Of a stretch of 60,581 nt of DNA, positions 1 to 10,172 are shown piece after piece. Source of the stretch: Paramarasmius palmivorus (taxonomy: Eukaryota; Basidiomycota; Agaricomycetes; Agaricales; Marasmiaceae); contig JAYKXP010000220.1 in assembly GCA_037176845.1 (NCBI GenBank), positions 1 through 60,581 of the forward strand. The letters run 5' to 3'. The notes below the pieces were generated by a model that was not told the DNA's origin, did not search any database, and saw only the letters and a list, made by a program, of their open reading frames with translations. The translations under genes were made by a program, and so were the position numbers. Position 1 is the first letter of the stretch. Each line of letters opens with the position of its first letter.

Positions 1-149
1 AAAAAGAGGAAAAAGGATTATAAAGCACTACATATGAATGGCAGGAGGAGCTCATATACCGAGGGAACGGTGGACTACGTTGTGAAGGGAGAGGGCCAAA
101 CAAATTACCCCCCCGTGCAAGACTGGAATGGTATGTAATGTAATTCTGG
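1..149. other. Unassigned left edge
   Basis: No open frame, RNA gene or repeat that I can support. Homology to the right arm fades out here. Confidence 0.4.
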
Positions 150-440
150 AAGGAGATGGTTAAGCTACGAGATGATATGCAGAACAAGAGACCTTACGAA
201 TCGCATGAGCAGCGCCTGGTAAAGTTTTATTTTGTGAAAGAGACTGCCGTGCATGACAATGACTTCGCATTATTACTACTGATGAGTACCAGCTGTTATA
301 GGAGAGAAAAGAGAACACTTGGGTCTTAGTGACATACATTATCTTCAGACGGTTGTTCTCAGCACCCTTTTTCTGGGGTCCCTGCAGCTTCGGTTTTGTA
401 AATAGAGAGCATTGATGAGGTCATTGGCGGTTTCGTGAAC
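150..440 (-). pseudogene. CSE1/exportin-2 fragment and flank, inverted match to 59563-59850
   Basis: The reverse complement matches the right-arm sequence at 59563-59850. That region contains a CSE1-like segment (reading NYQALLK) that also occurs at 9110-9260 on the plus strand. Frames are broken and there is no start codon. This is one of three copies of the same short piece in the window. Confidence 0.5.
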
Positions 441-2800
441 GTCAGTTTCATTGGTTTCGGAATGTGTGCAAGAACCGGATAGCATCCATTGCAATATCGA
501 TTTACGTTTCCCCGAGCTTGCTAATCCTCATAAACGAAGTCCGAGAAAAACATGACGACATCAACGAGTGCGTTCGTTGCCGTAACACCGTGTTGAGCGG
601 ATGCGCCTCGAGAAGCAGGCAGTGGGGATGTAGAATGCGCTATCTTGGCCTTCCACCCTTCGCCGACTGTGCTCATCCCAGATGACGTACTCGGTAAGGC
701 CTTCGCTCGATCCAGTTCCGACGATGCTATGGTGATCTTTTCGACCTCACCGCCTCCAGTACCGACGAGGGCTTTGACAACGTCTGCAGCCTGCCTGACG
801 ACGGTAACATCTCGTTAGATACTCCCGCACCTCCCTGCACGCTTGCACGCGCCAATAGAAAGTCCAACGGATGAATTCCAAGCGGTCATCCTCAATGCCC
901 TAGCTTCATTTGAAGGAGAGAGACCTAGAAGCCGGATTAAGAGTGGTCAGGGCTCAGCATGAAAGAAGGGATAACGTACATCGGACTGACGACGCCTTCA
1001 ACCAAGGTAGAAATAGTTTCTGTCGTAGTGAATAGCTGAGTGTAGTGACCTGAGCGGATCGTAAAGAAGGTGTTGGTTCATCGGGGTCGTTATTCCTTAG
1101 GTCATTCGGGTCCCATGCCATGAGCATCGGGAACCATCCTGATTCGCCAGCGAAGAATTCTTTGTGGGTATCTTCGATTGCCGGTGGGATATCCTGACGT
1201 GAAGTCATGGTAGATCTCCACAAGAAGGATCATGCATTGTGTTTGAATTGATTTTTCGGGTGTAGGAGGTGTGTTTTTGAGTAGACTTGTCGCGGTTCTT
1301 CGGAAGAGGTCGAGGAATGGGTTCATGAACTTGGAATTCACGAGGTTGATCTCTGTGAAAAGTTGGTCGGAACGGACATGTGCGCGCCATTGACGGAAGA
1401 TGGAGTGTGCAGTGTGAAGGACACCGAGGATGGTATTAGATTCTGATGTCTGTAAGGAGCCGACGAGTTGCTGTAACGATAAAAAATCAATGAGACATTT
1501 AATTCACAATTCTTGAATGACATACGTCGATGAGATCAGGCCACTTTGAAGGAAAGTCGAGCTCCGCAATCAGGGCGACTGATTCTGCGACTTGAGCGCG
1601 TATTCCTTTATCTGAGGGCCCGAAAGTTGGAGCATTGCTGGTACAAGCCGCGATCGTAGAGCTGCTTTGTCCTGTTCTGCAAGTGGCTGTACATCCTATA
1701 GCAAGGCTGAGCGACAATATAGGAGAAAAAATCTGCAACGCACTTGTTGGTGAGTCTGTTGGAACCTACCAGTGATCGGACGCCTTGGAGAAACGCTGGT
1801 ACGGCGTTGGATTCCAGGAGCTTTTCGGTGTATAGTTTCACAAACAGCTGGAAAGAATGGTGAGATATCACTTCTAAATTTGTGGAGGGATCATTAGACT
1901 TACCTCGACGACTTCTAGGGTACCTCTCTTGAGCTGAGACGGCAAAGGTGTTGGTCCACTGGGATGGCTGTTCCTGAGCTCATCCGGGTGCCATGGGTGC
2001 CATGAACATGCATCGGGATCCATCCTGATTCGTTGGTGAAAAAATCCTCGTGGGACTGTCGGTGGGATATCTTGACACGTGAAGTCGTGGTAGGTTTCTG
2101 CGAGAAGGATCATGCATCGAGTTCGAATGAATTTCTCGGGTGTAGGGAGAGCGTTTTTGAGTAGATCTAGACTTGTTGCGGTTCTTCGGAAGAGGTCGAG
2201 GAACGGGTCCGTAAACTTGGATATCACGAGGTTGATCTCTGTGAATAGTTGGTCAGAACGAGACAATGCCTGACTGCGGGCAACACACTCGTTGGATGCT
2301 CCTGCACCCCCTGCACTCCCGTGGAGAGGTCAGGATAGGTGAATTCGAGAGGTCGTCCTCGGATTGTTCTAGCTCATGCTGCCGGAGAGAAACCTAGACG
2401 GAGGACTAGAGTTTGAGGTAGGTCAGGGCGCAGTATAGAAGGAGGTACATACATTGGAAATGATGACTGGGCTTTCGTCAACGTAGATACGATCTCCGTT
2501 CTAGTAAAGAGTTGGGTGTAGTGACCGGATGCGATTGAAAGGAAGCGGAGACATTGCGAAACCAAGGATCATCCGAGACGTTGGCGAGTCTGTTGGAACC
2601 GTTGCTTGCCTAGACGACTTTTACAATGACCCTCTTCAGTTGAGAGGGGTGAGGAAGGTGGTGGTTGAGACGTCTTCGTTGTCTACTCCTGCAACTCCTG
2701 CAACTCCTGCAACTCCTGCACCTCCTGCACCTGCAGGTGCCGCCAATAGAAACATCGAGCAGTTCTGTCGTTCTCAGCTCATGTTAGCATAGAGAGAACC
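430..2800 (-). pseudogene. CSE1: Scrambled CSE1/exportin-2 pseudogene array (left outer)
   Basis: CSE1 (exportin-2/CAS) is the karyopherin that returns importin-alpha to the cytoplasm. Recognisable pieces on the minus strand include VAESVALIAELDFPSKWPD, FTEINLV...FTDPFLDLF, EIYHDFTSQDIPPAIEDT, KLYTEKLLESNAVPAFLQGV, a Gly/Ala repeat linker and ALVDVVMFFSD. In the family these follow one N-to-C order. Here, reading from 2800 down, linker and mid-protein pieces come first, then N-terminal pieces, then mid-protein and linker pieces again, so the array is rearranged as well as truncated. Stops and frameshifts separate the pieces and no start or C-terminal half is present. Some original intron borders survive, which points to DNA-level duplication rather than retroposition. 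The family assignment is confident; the exact segment order is approximate. Confidence 0.8.
2684..2745. repeat. 9-bp coding minisatellite in the CSE1 Gly/Ala linker
   Basis: Tandem units of about 9 bp (CTCCTGCAA and variants) encode Gly-Ala/Val-rich steps on the minus strand. The right-arm partner near 57265-57302 has about two fewer units, so copy number changed after duplication. Confidence 0.7.
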
Positions 2801-3492
2801 TAGAAGGACGATAATAGGTGGTCAGGTCAGGCCTCAGCATGAAATTTAAAGATCTAGAAGGTACATACCCCGGCAACGACGACTTTTGTCAGTGGATGAT
2901 AGCCCTGGTTTGTTACATGACACTGGAGGCTGAAATGGTCGATAAACGGTCATATATGGTGCCATATGTGGGTCTGTTGTTTGGGCTTGTAAGATGGATG
3001 AAGGTCCGATCTGAGGTCGTACATGTCGGGATCGAGTGAGACGGGACCTGCGGAAAAGTAACCAAGCGTATCAGTAAGCTGCCTGGGAGCAGCAAAGTAA
3101 ATGGAACATACCTTTCACTTGCTCCTTGAATGACGATCAAGGAGATTGGGAAGAGTGTGCTTGCAAGGAGATAGGAAGAGGATGATGTCGAGGAACATGG
3201 TCGTCAGCAGCAGAGACGCGTCGCGCGCCTTATTCCCATACCACCATCGTCTGCCTTCCTCGACTCGTCAACACACCCTATCAGACCCTCTTCAAGATAT
3301 GGATCAACGCTATTGGATGAAATGTCTGGCTTCTGCGGGACGTGAATAGGAATATCATCGTTGGGATGCTGTTATTGAGTCGGTGAGTTTGCAGGCTGTT
3401 CGTCATGATCAGAAAATTATGCTCAATTAGCGTCACACAGGATCCATTTCCTATATACCACCAATACATGGCAGAAATATCTCAGAGCGTAG
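2801..3492. other. Noncoding or unrecognised, conserved in both arms
   Basis: Matches right-arm 56510-57200 in inverse orientation. Short frames exist on both strands but none carries a recognisable motif or convincing splice structure. A stretch of about 30 bp near 3220-3250 recurs near 7380-7410. Confidence 0.5.
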
Positions 3493-4320
3493 GTGGGCGA
3501 GCATACTAGTACGTCCCCAAATTGCCCAACGTTCAACCTCGACCATTCAAAAGCTCGCACTTTGGTAGAGCTGCTCGATCCCATACTTATTGTGGTACCA
3601 GCAAAGACATTCGGGTCATCTTTCACATCCTCGGATCCACAACTTACAAGAGATTTTGTGACATTTGAGCGGTTTCCCTGTCGGTGTCAAATCATTTACA
3701 CGAGAGCTAGTGCTCTGGATCTGCAAGTTCCTATTCGCAGTAAAAGTGAACCATGGATGGGCTTATATTTGTTAAGAGACGAGACACGGTACGCGGTCCA
3801 TCCGAGAATTACCATCCAGTCAGCAATTGATCGCCTTCAACAGTGCGCAGTTCGCCTATAAGGCTCAAGACATAGCAGTCGCTTCCGGCCCATCCACGCG
3901 TCATTGACATTCTTCAAGTTGACCACAGACGCAACCTGAACTCGGGATCCTTCCTTTCCTATCACCAGGACATCTAGACTGTGCGTTTAATTTTTTGAAC
4001 CCCAGTGTCGTACTTATTGATTGACTACGCTCTACTCCCAGCTGTCGTCGAGGTCCATGATATATATATACCGATCGAACTCGGAAGGCACTACGATACA
4101 CAATACGGCGTCTTTTCTTGATGTCAAGGCACGCCTCCCTCAACTTTTGCTTGCTTTCTCTGACGTTTTAGCTCAGGGAAATTCACGCCAATGCCATCGG
4201 CTCCCGACTCAGTACTCAGTACTGAAACGACAAGCTGTAGGGTATGGGTTACCTCTCGTGGATGGCGCCCTGGATGTTGGAGTGGGCGTCCGCTATGGAA
4301 TCGTCAATGTACATGTGTAG
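3493..4320 (+). pseudogene. Unknown ORF remnant conserved in both arms (left)
   Basis: Two frames, 3493-3861 and 4021-4320, stay open and have close protein-level counterparts on the minus strand of the right arm (56075-56482 and 55692-56009). The last about 80 residues (including ASFLDVKARLPQLLLAFSD) are almost identical in the two arms. The first part is frameshifted between arms. I recognise no family. It could be a dying gene convergent with the RBR copy that ends at 4446, or an open antisense shadow of something else. Confidence 0.35.
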
Positions 4321-4445
4321 TCAACTCGTGTACATTATTGTTATTCAATACACCCGCATGTTAGTGGCACATACACAATAAGCTGAGCAAATAAGCAAAT
4401 AAGTACTGAATCCGTCTATGTAAATACCTGATAGTACATCCTGAT

Positions 4446-5571
4446 CTACACACCGATGCCCCCATGCTCACTCCGCATATGTCCATAAATACCTTCTCCC
4501 TTGGCAAAGGTCTCCAAGCACACCCAGCAGATGTGCGTCCTACACCTCGTACACGTGACATGATTACAACCCTCATTCCTCTCTATCGGAACCTTGCAAC
4601 CTGGACAATTCTTCACACCGTGTTTGTCCATCTACTCCCTGAACAGTCTATCGCCACCGTCCTTCTCAGGACACCCAAACCCATCGTGATACTCCACATG
4701 ACATTCCGGGCATATCCTTGTAAGACACGAAGGGCATTGTAAGACTGTCCCCGCGGATGCAGGACGGTAGACTTGCATGCAGTCGGGGGAAGGACAATAG
4801 TGAAATTCTTTAGGATGTGAATCGACGTGTGTTGAAAAGGCTGCTTCAACGATGGCTTCGAATTCGCCTAGGGGAAGTATATCCCTCACAACGGATATCG
4901 GAATACCCAACGAACATCTTGCTTCGTCGCCCAAACACAACAGAGGGAAGAATCGATGATCCTTGGAAGCAAGGAGGTAGTTTGCCAAACACGCGTGACA
5001 GTACGTGTGTCCACAGGATAAGCGTATAGGAAGCTCGACTTGGCCAAAACAGACTGGACAGGATGCGATTGCGGGTGTAAGGTGAGGCATTTCGACTTTC
5101 TTGAAGGACTGTTGTGCCGTTTGAAAGTCCGCTAAAGATCCACGTATTGTGAGTTTTTGATTCCACATGCCCAACATGACGTTCTCCGACCCAAGCAGCT
5201 TCTTCAAAGGTCCCAGCTGAGTTCCCAGGAAGGGTGTCCAGGTATTATTAACGATTGTGGTTCCCCTGTGCGTAGCTCCTTGTGCTTTGTTCTGCTTCTC
5301 GTTTGGACCAAAAAGTCTTAGTCTCCTTCGAACGGCATCGTCTTCTATAGTAACACCCCGAAAGCGTTCCTCTAACAATCTTAGGAACGCTCTTCCATCA
5401 CTTCGCAAAAAGAAGTCGCTCCAAACGACTTCTAGATCTCCGTCGTCTCTGACCACCTCTCCCTGCAACGTTCTCTTGTGCTGCCTTTTGCATGCTCCAA
5501 CTCGGCCTTTAGTTCTCCAAGATCCTTCAGGTCATCTGCCGAGAGCTTGGCTAACCATCGATATAGTCATA
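4446..5571 (-). pseudogene. RBR (RING-IBR-RING) E3 ubiquitin ligase, copy L1, amber-interrupted
   Basis: RBR ligases move ubiquitin from E2 to a cysteine in RING2 and then to substrate. From 5468 a 278-residue frame is open. RING1 uses Cys137, 140, 152, 157, 160, 178 and 185 with His154. IBR uses Cys225, 230, 245, 248, 253, 256 and 266. A TAG at 4632-4634 stands where the family should have a residue, most simply Trp (TGG). The next codon is ATG and a further 61 codons encode RING2, with CPGC, the catalytic Cys in GCNHVTC, and CWVC. The N-terminal region (5469-5571) is damaged by a short deletion and a 19-bp insertion. This is the best-preserved of four copies: RING1 and IBR are intact. Stop read-through or an unseen intron could rescue it, but a pseudogene is the simpler reading. 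Confidence 0.85.
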
Positions 5572-5589
5572 GTCCTCTTTCCTTGACGC

Positions 5590-6740
5590 TAGAGAGTCGC
5601 CTTCAACGACTCAATATCCTGTGCGGGCCTGCCTTTTGCCTGCTGAGCTGCCTTTTGAGTGATTTCTCGGATGTAGGGGGTGCGTTTTTGAGTAGACTTG
5701 TCGCGGTTCTTCGGAAGAGGTCGAGGAATGGGTACGATGAAGGACGCCGAGGATGGTATTAGAGTCTGATGTCTGTAAGGAGCCGACGAGTTGCTGTAAC
5801 AATAAAAAATCAATGAGACATTTAATTCACAAGTTTTGACTGACGTACGTCGATGAGATCAGGCCACCTTGAAGGAAGGTCGAGCTCCGCAATCAGAGCG
5901 ACTGTTTCTTCGACTCGAGCACGTATATTGTGAGGGCTAGTCAATGGACGGGAGCATGGGACATACAGCCTCTGACTTTGACCAGGTGCCTCGCTCGCAG
6001 TGGAAGAACAGAAAGCGGCAGTTGTTGTTTAGTGAGCTATTTGAGGAATCAGTAATGACTAACGGCCTAATGTAGGTGGCCTCTTACATACTTGGTTTCG
6101 GAATGTGTACAAGAACCGGATAGCATCCCCCTGCAATATGGGATGTGCATTGGCCTGAGCTTGCAAATCTTCATACACATGGTCCGAGAAGAACTTGACA
6201 ACATCAACGAGTGCGTTCGTCGACGTAAACATCATGTTGAGTCGTTCCACCTGAAGCAAGTGCAGTACCTGGAAGTAGATTGCACTGCTTTGACCTTCCA
6301 CCCTTCGCCGTCCGCGCTCTTGCCAAATTGAACATACTGAGCAAGGCCTCGCTCGATCCAGTTGCCGACGATGCTGGTCGTGATCTTCTCGCCCTCACCG
6401 CCTCCGGTACCAACGAGAGCCTTGACAACATCTGCAGCTGCCTGACGACGGGTAACGCCCTCATTAGATACTCCTGCTCCTCCTGCTCCTGCACCACCGA
6501 TGGAGAGGTCAAGACGGATGAATTCGAGAGGGTCGTCCCCGAATTGCTCTAGCTTATGTTTCCGGAGAGAAACCTAGACAAAGGATTAGAGGTAGGTCAA
6601 GGCACAGCATAAAAGGAGATACATATAACATTGGGAACGACGACGCCCTCAACCAGGGTAGATATAGTCTCAGGACTAGTCGTGATGAAAAGTTGGGTGT
6701 AGTGACCGGGGCGGATTGCGGTGGAAAGGAATCGGAGACA
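5590..6740 (-). pseudogene. CSE1: CSE1/exportin-2 fragments (left inner), shortened
   Basis: The minus strand encodes CSE1 pieces: an N-terminal helical-repeat piece around 5690-5930, a piece ending in DAIRFLYTFRNQ (about 6059-6301), and a linker-to-HEAT piece with VVQEQEEQEYLMRALPVV in one frame and GGAGAGGAGVSNEG in the other (6204-6560). The matching right-arm block is 52975-54050. At about 6740 the left arm jumps straight to sequence matching 51790, so about 1.2 kb present on the right is missing here. Two partial 19-bp units related to the right-arm minisatellite lie near 5625-5660. Confidence 0.8.
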
Positions 6741-7890
6741 CTGCAGGTTCACAATTAGCTAGAAAGAACGGTGAATATCACTTTTGTGGAGATGTACAGT
6801 GTTTTACTTGCCTCCACGACTTCTGGGTCGACTCTATTGAGACGAGATGGACGGCATGAGTACTACCTGCGCCGGACAGGGATCTTGAGCATGTCGACAT
6901 CGGTGGAAAGCTAGATTGATTAGCAAGTTGAACAAGGCAAAGAACACGAGATCTAGCTCACCTTGCTATCTTCCGTCTTCTTTTTCATCAACATATCCAC
7001 TCCGTACCATGCCCCGAAGACTCGTCCATATATTGAGACTTCCCATGTTGGTATGGTTCCATCAATTTCGTTACGATGCTCGTGTTATGCGGAACGTCCA
7101 CCAGAGTGTGGCTTGAGCCTGACTTAACAGTCAAACAGGAGGTATTGTCATCGTCGTTTTAGTTGAGGTCTACATGGGAGCGTGTTTACGGTCAGTGGTC
7201 ACGAAGGTGAGGAGGACGGTAGACGTACCTATCTTTTGTTCCCAGCCTCTGTATCCACAGGAAGAAGAAGATGCTGACGAGGTGGAAGTTCCTGTGAAGT
7301 GAGGAAGAAGCTCAAAGCGATTGCAATTTGTGAATCGTCATAATGATGGTGGTCGAGGTCAAGCTGGACGCGTTGACGCGCCTTATTCCCAAACCACCAT
7401 CACTGTCAGTCATCTATCCGACCTTTCCCCGACCAAACTCACGGATTCAAGCTCGTCTAAATCTCAATCAAACGAATAATCAACGTAACTATGGTCACAC
7501 TTTCTAGGAATCCTGATTCCAAGGAGAAGGTGTATCATCTGAATTGAAATCGTCTGTTCACCGTAAGTTTCTGTAAATTTGACCTTCAAGGGCACCATTT
7601 TCATCCAATTACAGGGATAGAACCGGTTGCTAGAAGGATAAAAACGCCTCCATGATTCTCGACTTGCCGAAAGATGCTGGATCCTTTCCTCGTCCACTAA
7701 TGGCCTGAAGTTACCATGTTGAATGGACGATCTGGCCCTTCTCTCGGCTGAATGAAGCGACATTTAAACAGGTTGTGGGGTTGACTGCGGTACCGGAAGA
7801 CTAGGGATTCTTCATGTGAGCTATATATTCTATACCTCTCACTCGGAGTGCTCACCTACTGTCAAGAAAGATTCTATCATGCGTCGAAAT
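6741..7890. other. Shared arm sequence without a recognisable gene
   Basis: Inverse match to about 50680-51790. The piece next to the deletion point (6740-6860) is CSE1 flank. The frame at 7464-7763 on the minus strand and its neighbours have no recognisable motif and lose their frame in the right arm. I see no supported gene. Confidence 0.5.
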
Positions 7891-7899
7891 CTCGGGTAC

Positions 7900-8640
7900 C
7901 ACAGTTCGATTCTTAGGATACTTGTCGGAATCGGATATTGATATCCAGCAATACCTTTTGAAGGAGCTTTCAATGCTTCGAACAAAGTATTACAGTGTTC
8001 TTCGGAACGAGGGGGAGTCATGGCCGAGTGAAGAGCAGGTGATGAATCTTGTAGAGCGAGCGAGCGAGCGGGCAGTTCATCTTTGCCGTCACCGTCATGA
8101 ACTACATCGACACCTTTGATGAACGACCCCAGGATCGGCTAGAGACTATCCTGCGTGTTGAGCCTGGTGACCTGCCAGATCAGTCTCCATATCCCGCTCT
8201 TGACGTGTTATATCGACAAATTTTGTCGAAATGTCTTCATTGGAAGGTCCACTCAATCCTGCGGTTCCTTCTCAGCCCCTACCCAGCCCATAGGGGATCT
8301 TGGTCAGTCCTTATGGGACCAGATTCAATGGCATTCACCATCCGTCGTCTCGATGCTCTTTCAACTCCAGCCAGGTGAAGTAGAGATTCTTCTATCGAAA
8401 CTTCAATCCGTCATCCATATCCCTGACGACGAAAACTCCCAAATATGCATTTTACACGCCTCCTTCTCGGAGTTACTCCTACACAGTGCTCGCTCTGGAG
8501 ACTACCATGTTACCAAATACAGCAAGCTCGAGTACAGCGATCTAATCACTGTATTTCTCATTCACACGCTTTCCTCCTATACGCGATATTATCCTCTGTA
8601 TTGTACATCAGAGCAGTCATTTGATGATACGTACGTTTCT
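7900..8640 (+). pseudogene. NLR-type NACHT protein fragment
   Basis: Pieces such as WPSEEQVMNLVERAS, DERPQDRLETILRVEP and DQSPYPALDVLYRQILS match the region after the NTPase in Agaricomycete NACHT (STAND) proteins, which are NLR-like candidates for self/non-self or immune signalling. A further piece (DLGQSLWDQIQWHSPSVV to about 8600) continues the family pattern. Two frameshifts break it: one in a GAGC-type tetranucleotide run near 8056-8075, and one near 8290. The P-loop portion, start and C-terminal repeats are absent. It occurs only in the left arm, in a block with no right-arm partner, so it was inserted on the left or deleted from the right. Confidence 0.72.
8056..8075. repeat. GAGC tetranucleotide slippage tract
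   Basis: About four GAGC steps sit inside the NACHT relic. The expected family reading (Ser-Gly-Gln-Phe-Ile) is regained if the tract is shortened, so expansion here probably caused the first frameshift. Confidence 0.6.
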
Positions 8641-9059
8641 CCGATGGCAAGACAACGTTGGTGCCGTCAGAGAGTACGCCGTGCAAGGCCTTGCGTCAAG
8701 GTGTTGGTCAGACTGTTGTTGTCAAATCGATACGCCCTGGTGTAGGCCTAATTGCTGAGTTAGAGAAGGTTGATCCTTTGTCGCGAGTGCTATGGCTTTG
8801 ACCGCAGGGATCTATGGGGTAAGGACACTCCTCAGCTTCAGAGATTGCTTGCAATGCGCAATGGTATGTGAATCTCCTGTCAAGTTATGATTCCCTACTT
8901 GCAGTAATTGGGCAGAAACAACAGGCATAGCCAAGTTTGCTTGTACCTATTACAACAAGTGGTGGAAAGAAGGATGAGTTAAGTGGAGAATGGACCCATT
9001 ATTCCTTCCTGCGACCTCTGAGTCTCACAAAATCTTCCCTCAGGATGGCTGGGCAAAAG
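8641..9059. other. Unassigned left-only sequence
   Basis: Follows the NACHT relic. The frame continues to about 8745 without a recognisable motif. No gene supported. Confidence 0.4.
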
Positions 9060-9270
9060 TACACATTACGCCGATAAATGGCAATAGGGAGTTGCTGATC
9101 AGGTCCATCGTCACTGCACGGCAGTCTCTTTCACCCAACTACCAGGCACTGCTCAAGTGATTCCTTGATATCCTCGGTGTCATCTCGCAGAACCCCAGTA
9201 ACCCCAAGTTCGACCAAAATATCTTTGAGAGTACATCCGCATGAGGTGCGTTTTGATATACTCGCGGCAC
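9060..9270 (+). pseudogene. CSE1: CSE1/exportin-2 fragment in opposite orientation
   Basis: The plus strand reads ILGVISQNPSNPKFDQNIF, a C-terminal-half CSE1 segment, followed by stops. It closely matches right-arm 59755-59850 and the reverse complement of left-arm 150-240. All other left-arm CSE1 pieces are on the minus strand, so this block was inverted or inserted independently together with the neighbouring NLR relic. Confidence 0.65.
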
Positions 9271-9299
9271 GTCTGCAAACGACGGATTCCGGCTTACCC

Positions 9300-9560
9300 A
9301 GCGGCCTGGCAGCATGAAGAGGATGCATGATAAGATCTGTTGGTCGCTTGGCTACTACGGCGCTCGAGAGATGTTTGATAATGATATCCTACACGACTCT
9401 TCGAAAAGCGTCAGTCAGAATCTGGTCCAGGTATGTGGTATTACTGGCGCGCAACAACTGAACTGATTGTCTTCGTGCAGGAGGAAGATCTTGCTGCCTT
9501 CAAGGCACTATTGTATGAACGCCGTGATATATTCACTCCGTGAGACCGTTACCACATTTC
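9300..9560 (+). pseudogene. Short spliced ORF remnant, unknown
   Basis: A frame from about 9315 (KRMHDKICWSLGYYGAREMF) runs to a good donor at about 9433 (GTATGT) and resumes after an acceptor at 9480 with EEDLAAFKALLYERRDIF before a stop. I recognise no family, and the piece is too short to be a complete gene. Confidence 0.35.
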
Positions 9561-10072
9561 TTTCATATCCCCGTCTCTGGAGACGATTCATTTGACACGC
9601 CTTCTCGTGAAATCGCGAGACTAGCGGATTGAGGCGCACAACATCACGGTCTCACGATGGTGTGCTCCCTGCTTTCAACCAAAATGTGGCCTCACCACAG
9701 GAAATCACAGTTTGGTGCGACAGATTGTTCAATATCCGAGTCCTAGAAAACGATCTGTTGGTGCTTAGAATATTTCGGCGTATGCTTCATCTTTTTCGGA
9801 GATCTAGAGGAGGTTGATTACAAGGTATAGGCAAAGGACACCGACAGTGTTAGTTTAATAAGGCATAAGTATATAGCTAAGGGTACCTGTACATATGTGG
9901 GTAGCGACCCTTCGTCCAACCTTCGTCGATGAAATTCCATCTAGGGAAGGATCGTGAGGTAAATATATATGGCATGAAATATAGGTGCCCATGGTGATGT
10001 AGTTGGAGTGGAATCCGAATGGAAAAGACGGGATAGGTGGTGTAGGTTGTACATACGAAACACTGAAACCGA
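9561..10072. other. Unassigned left-only sequence
   Basis: No supported gene. Homology to the other RBR copy's 3' flank begins at about 10073. Confidence 0.4.
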
Positions 10073-10172
10073 ACATGTTAGTGGCACATACACAATAAGC
10101 TAAGCAAATAAGCAAATAAATACTGAATCCGTCTATGTAAATACCTGATAGTACATCCTGATCTACACACCA

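Noticed and set aside
8643..8745. Possible elongation-factor-like segment after the NLR relic
   Set aside because: A loose resemblance over about 20 residues in a frame that does not continue; too weak to claim.
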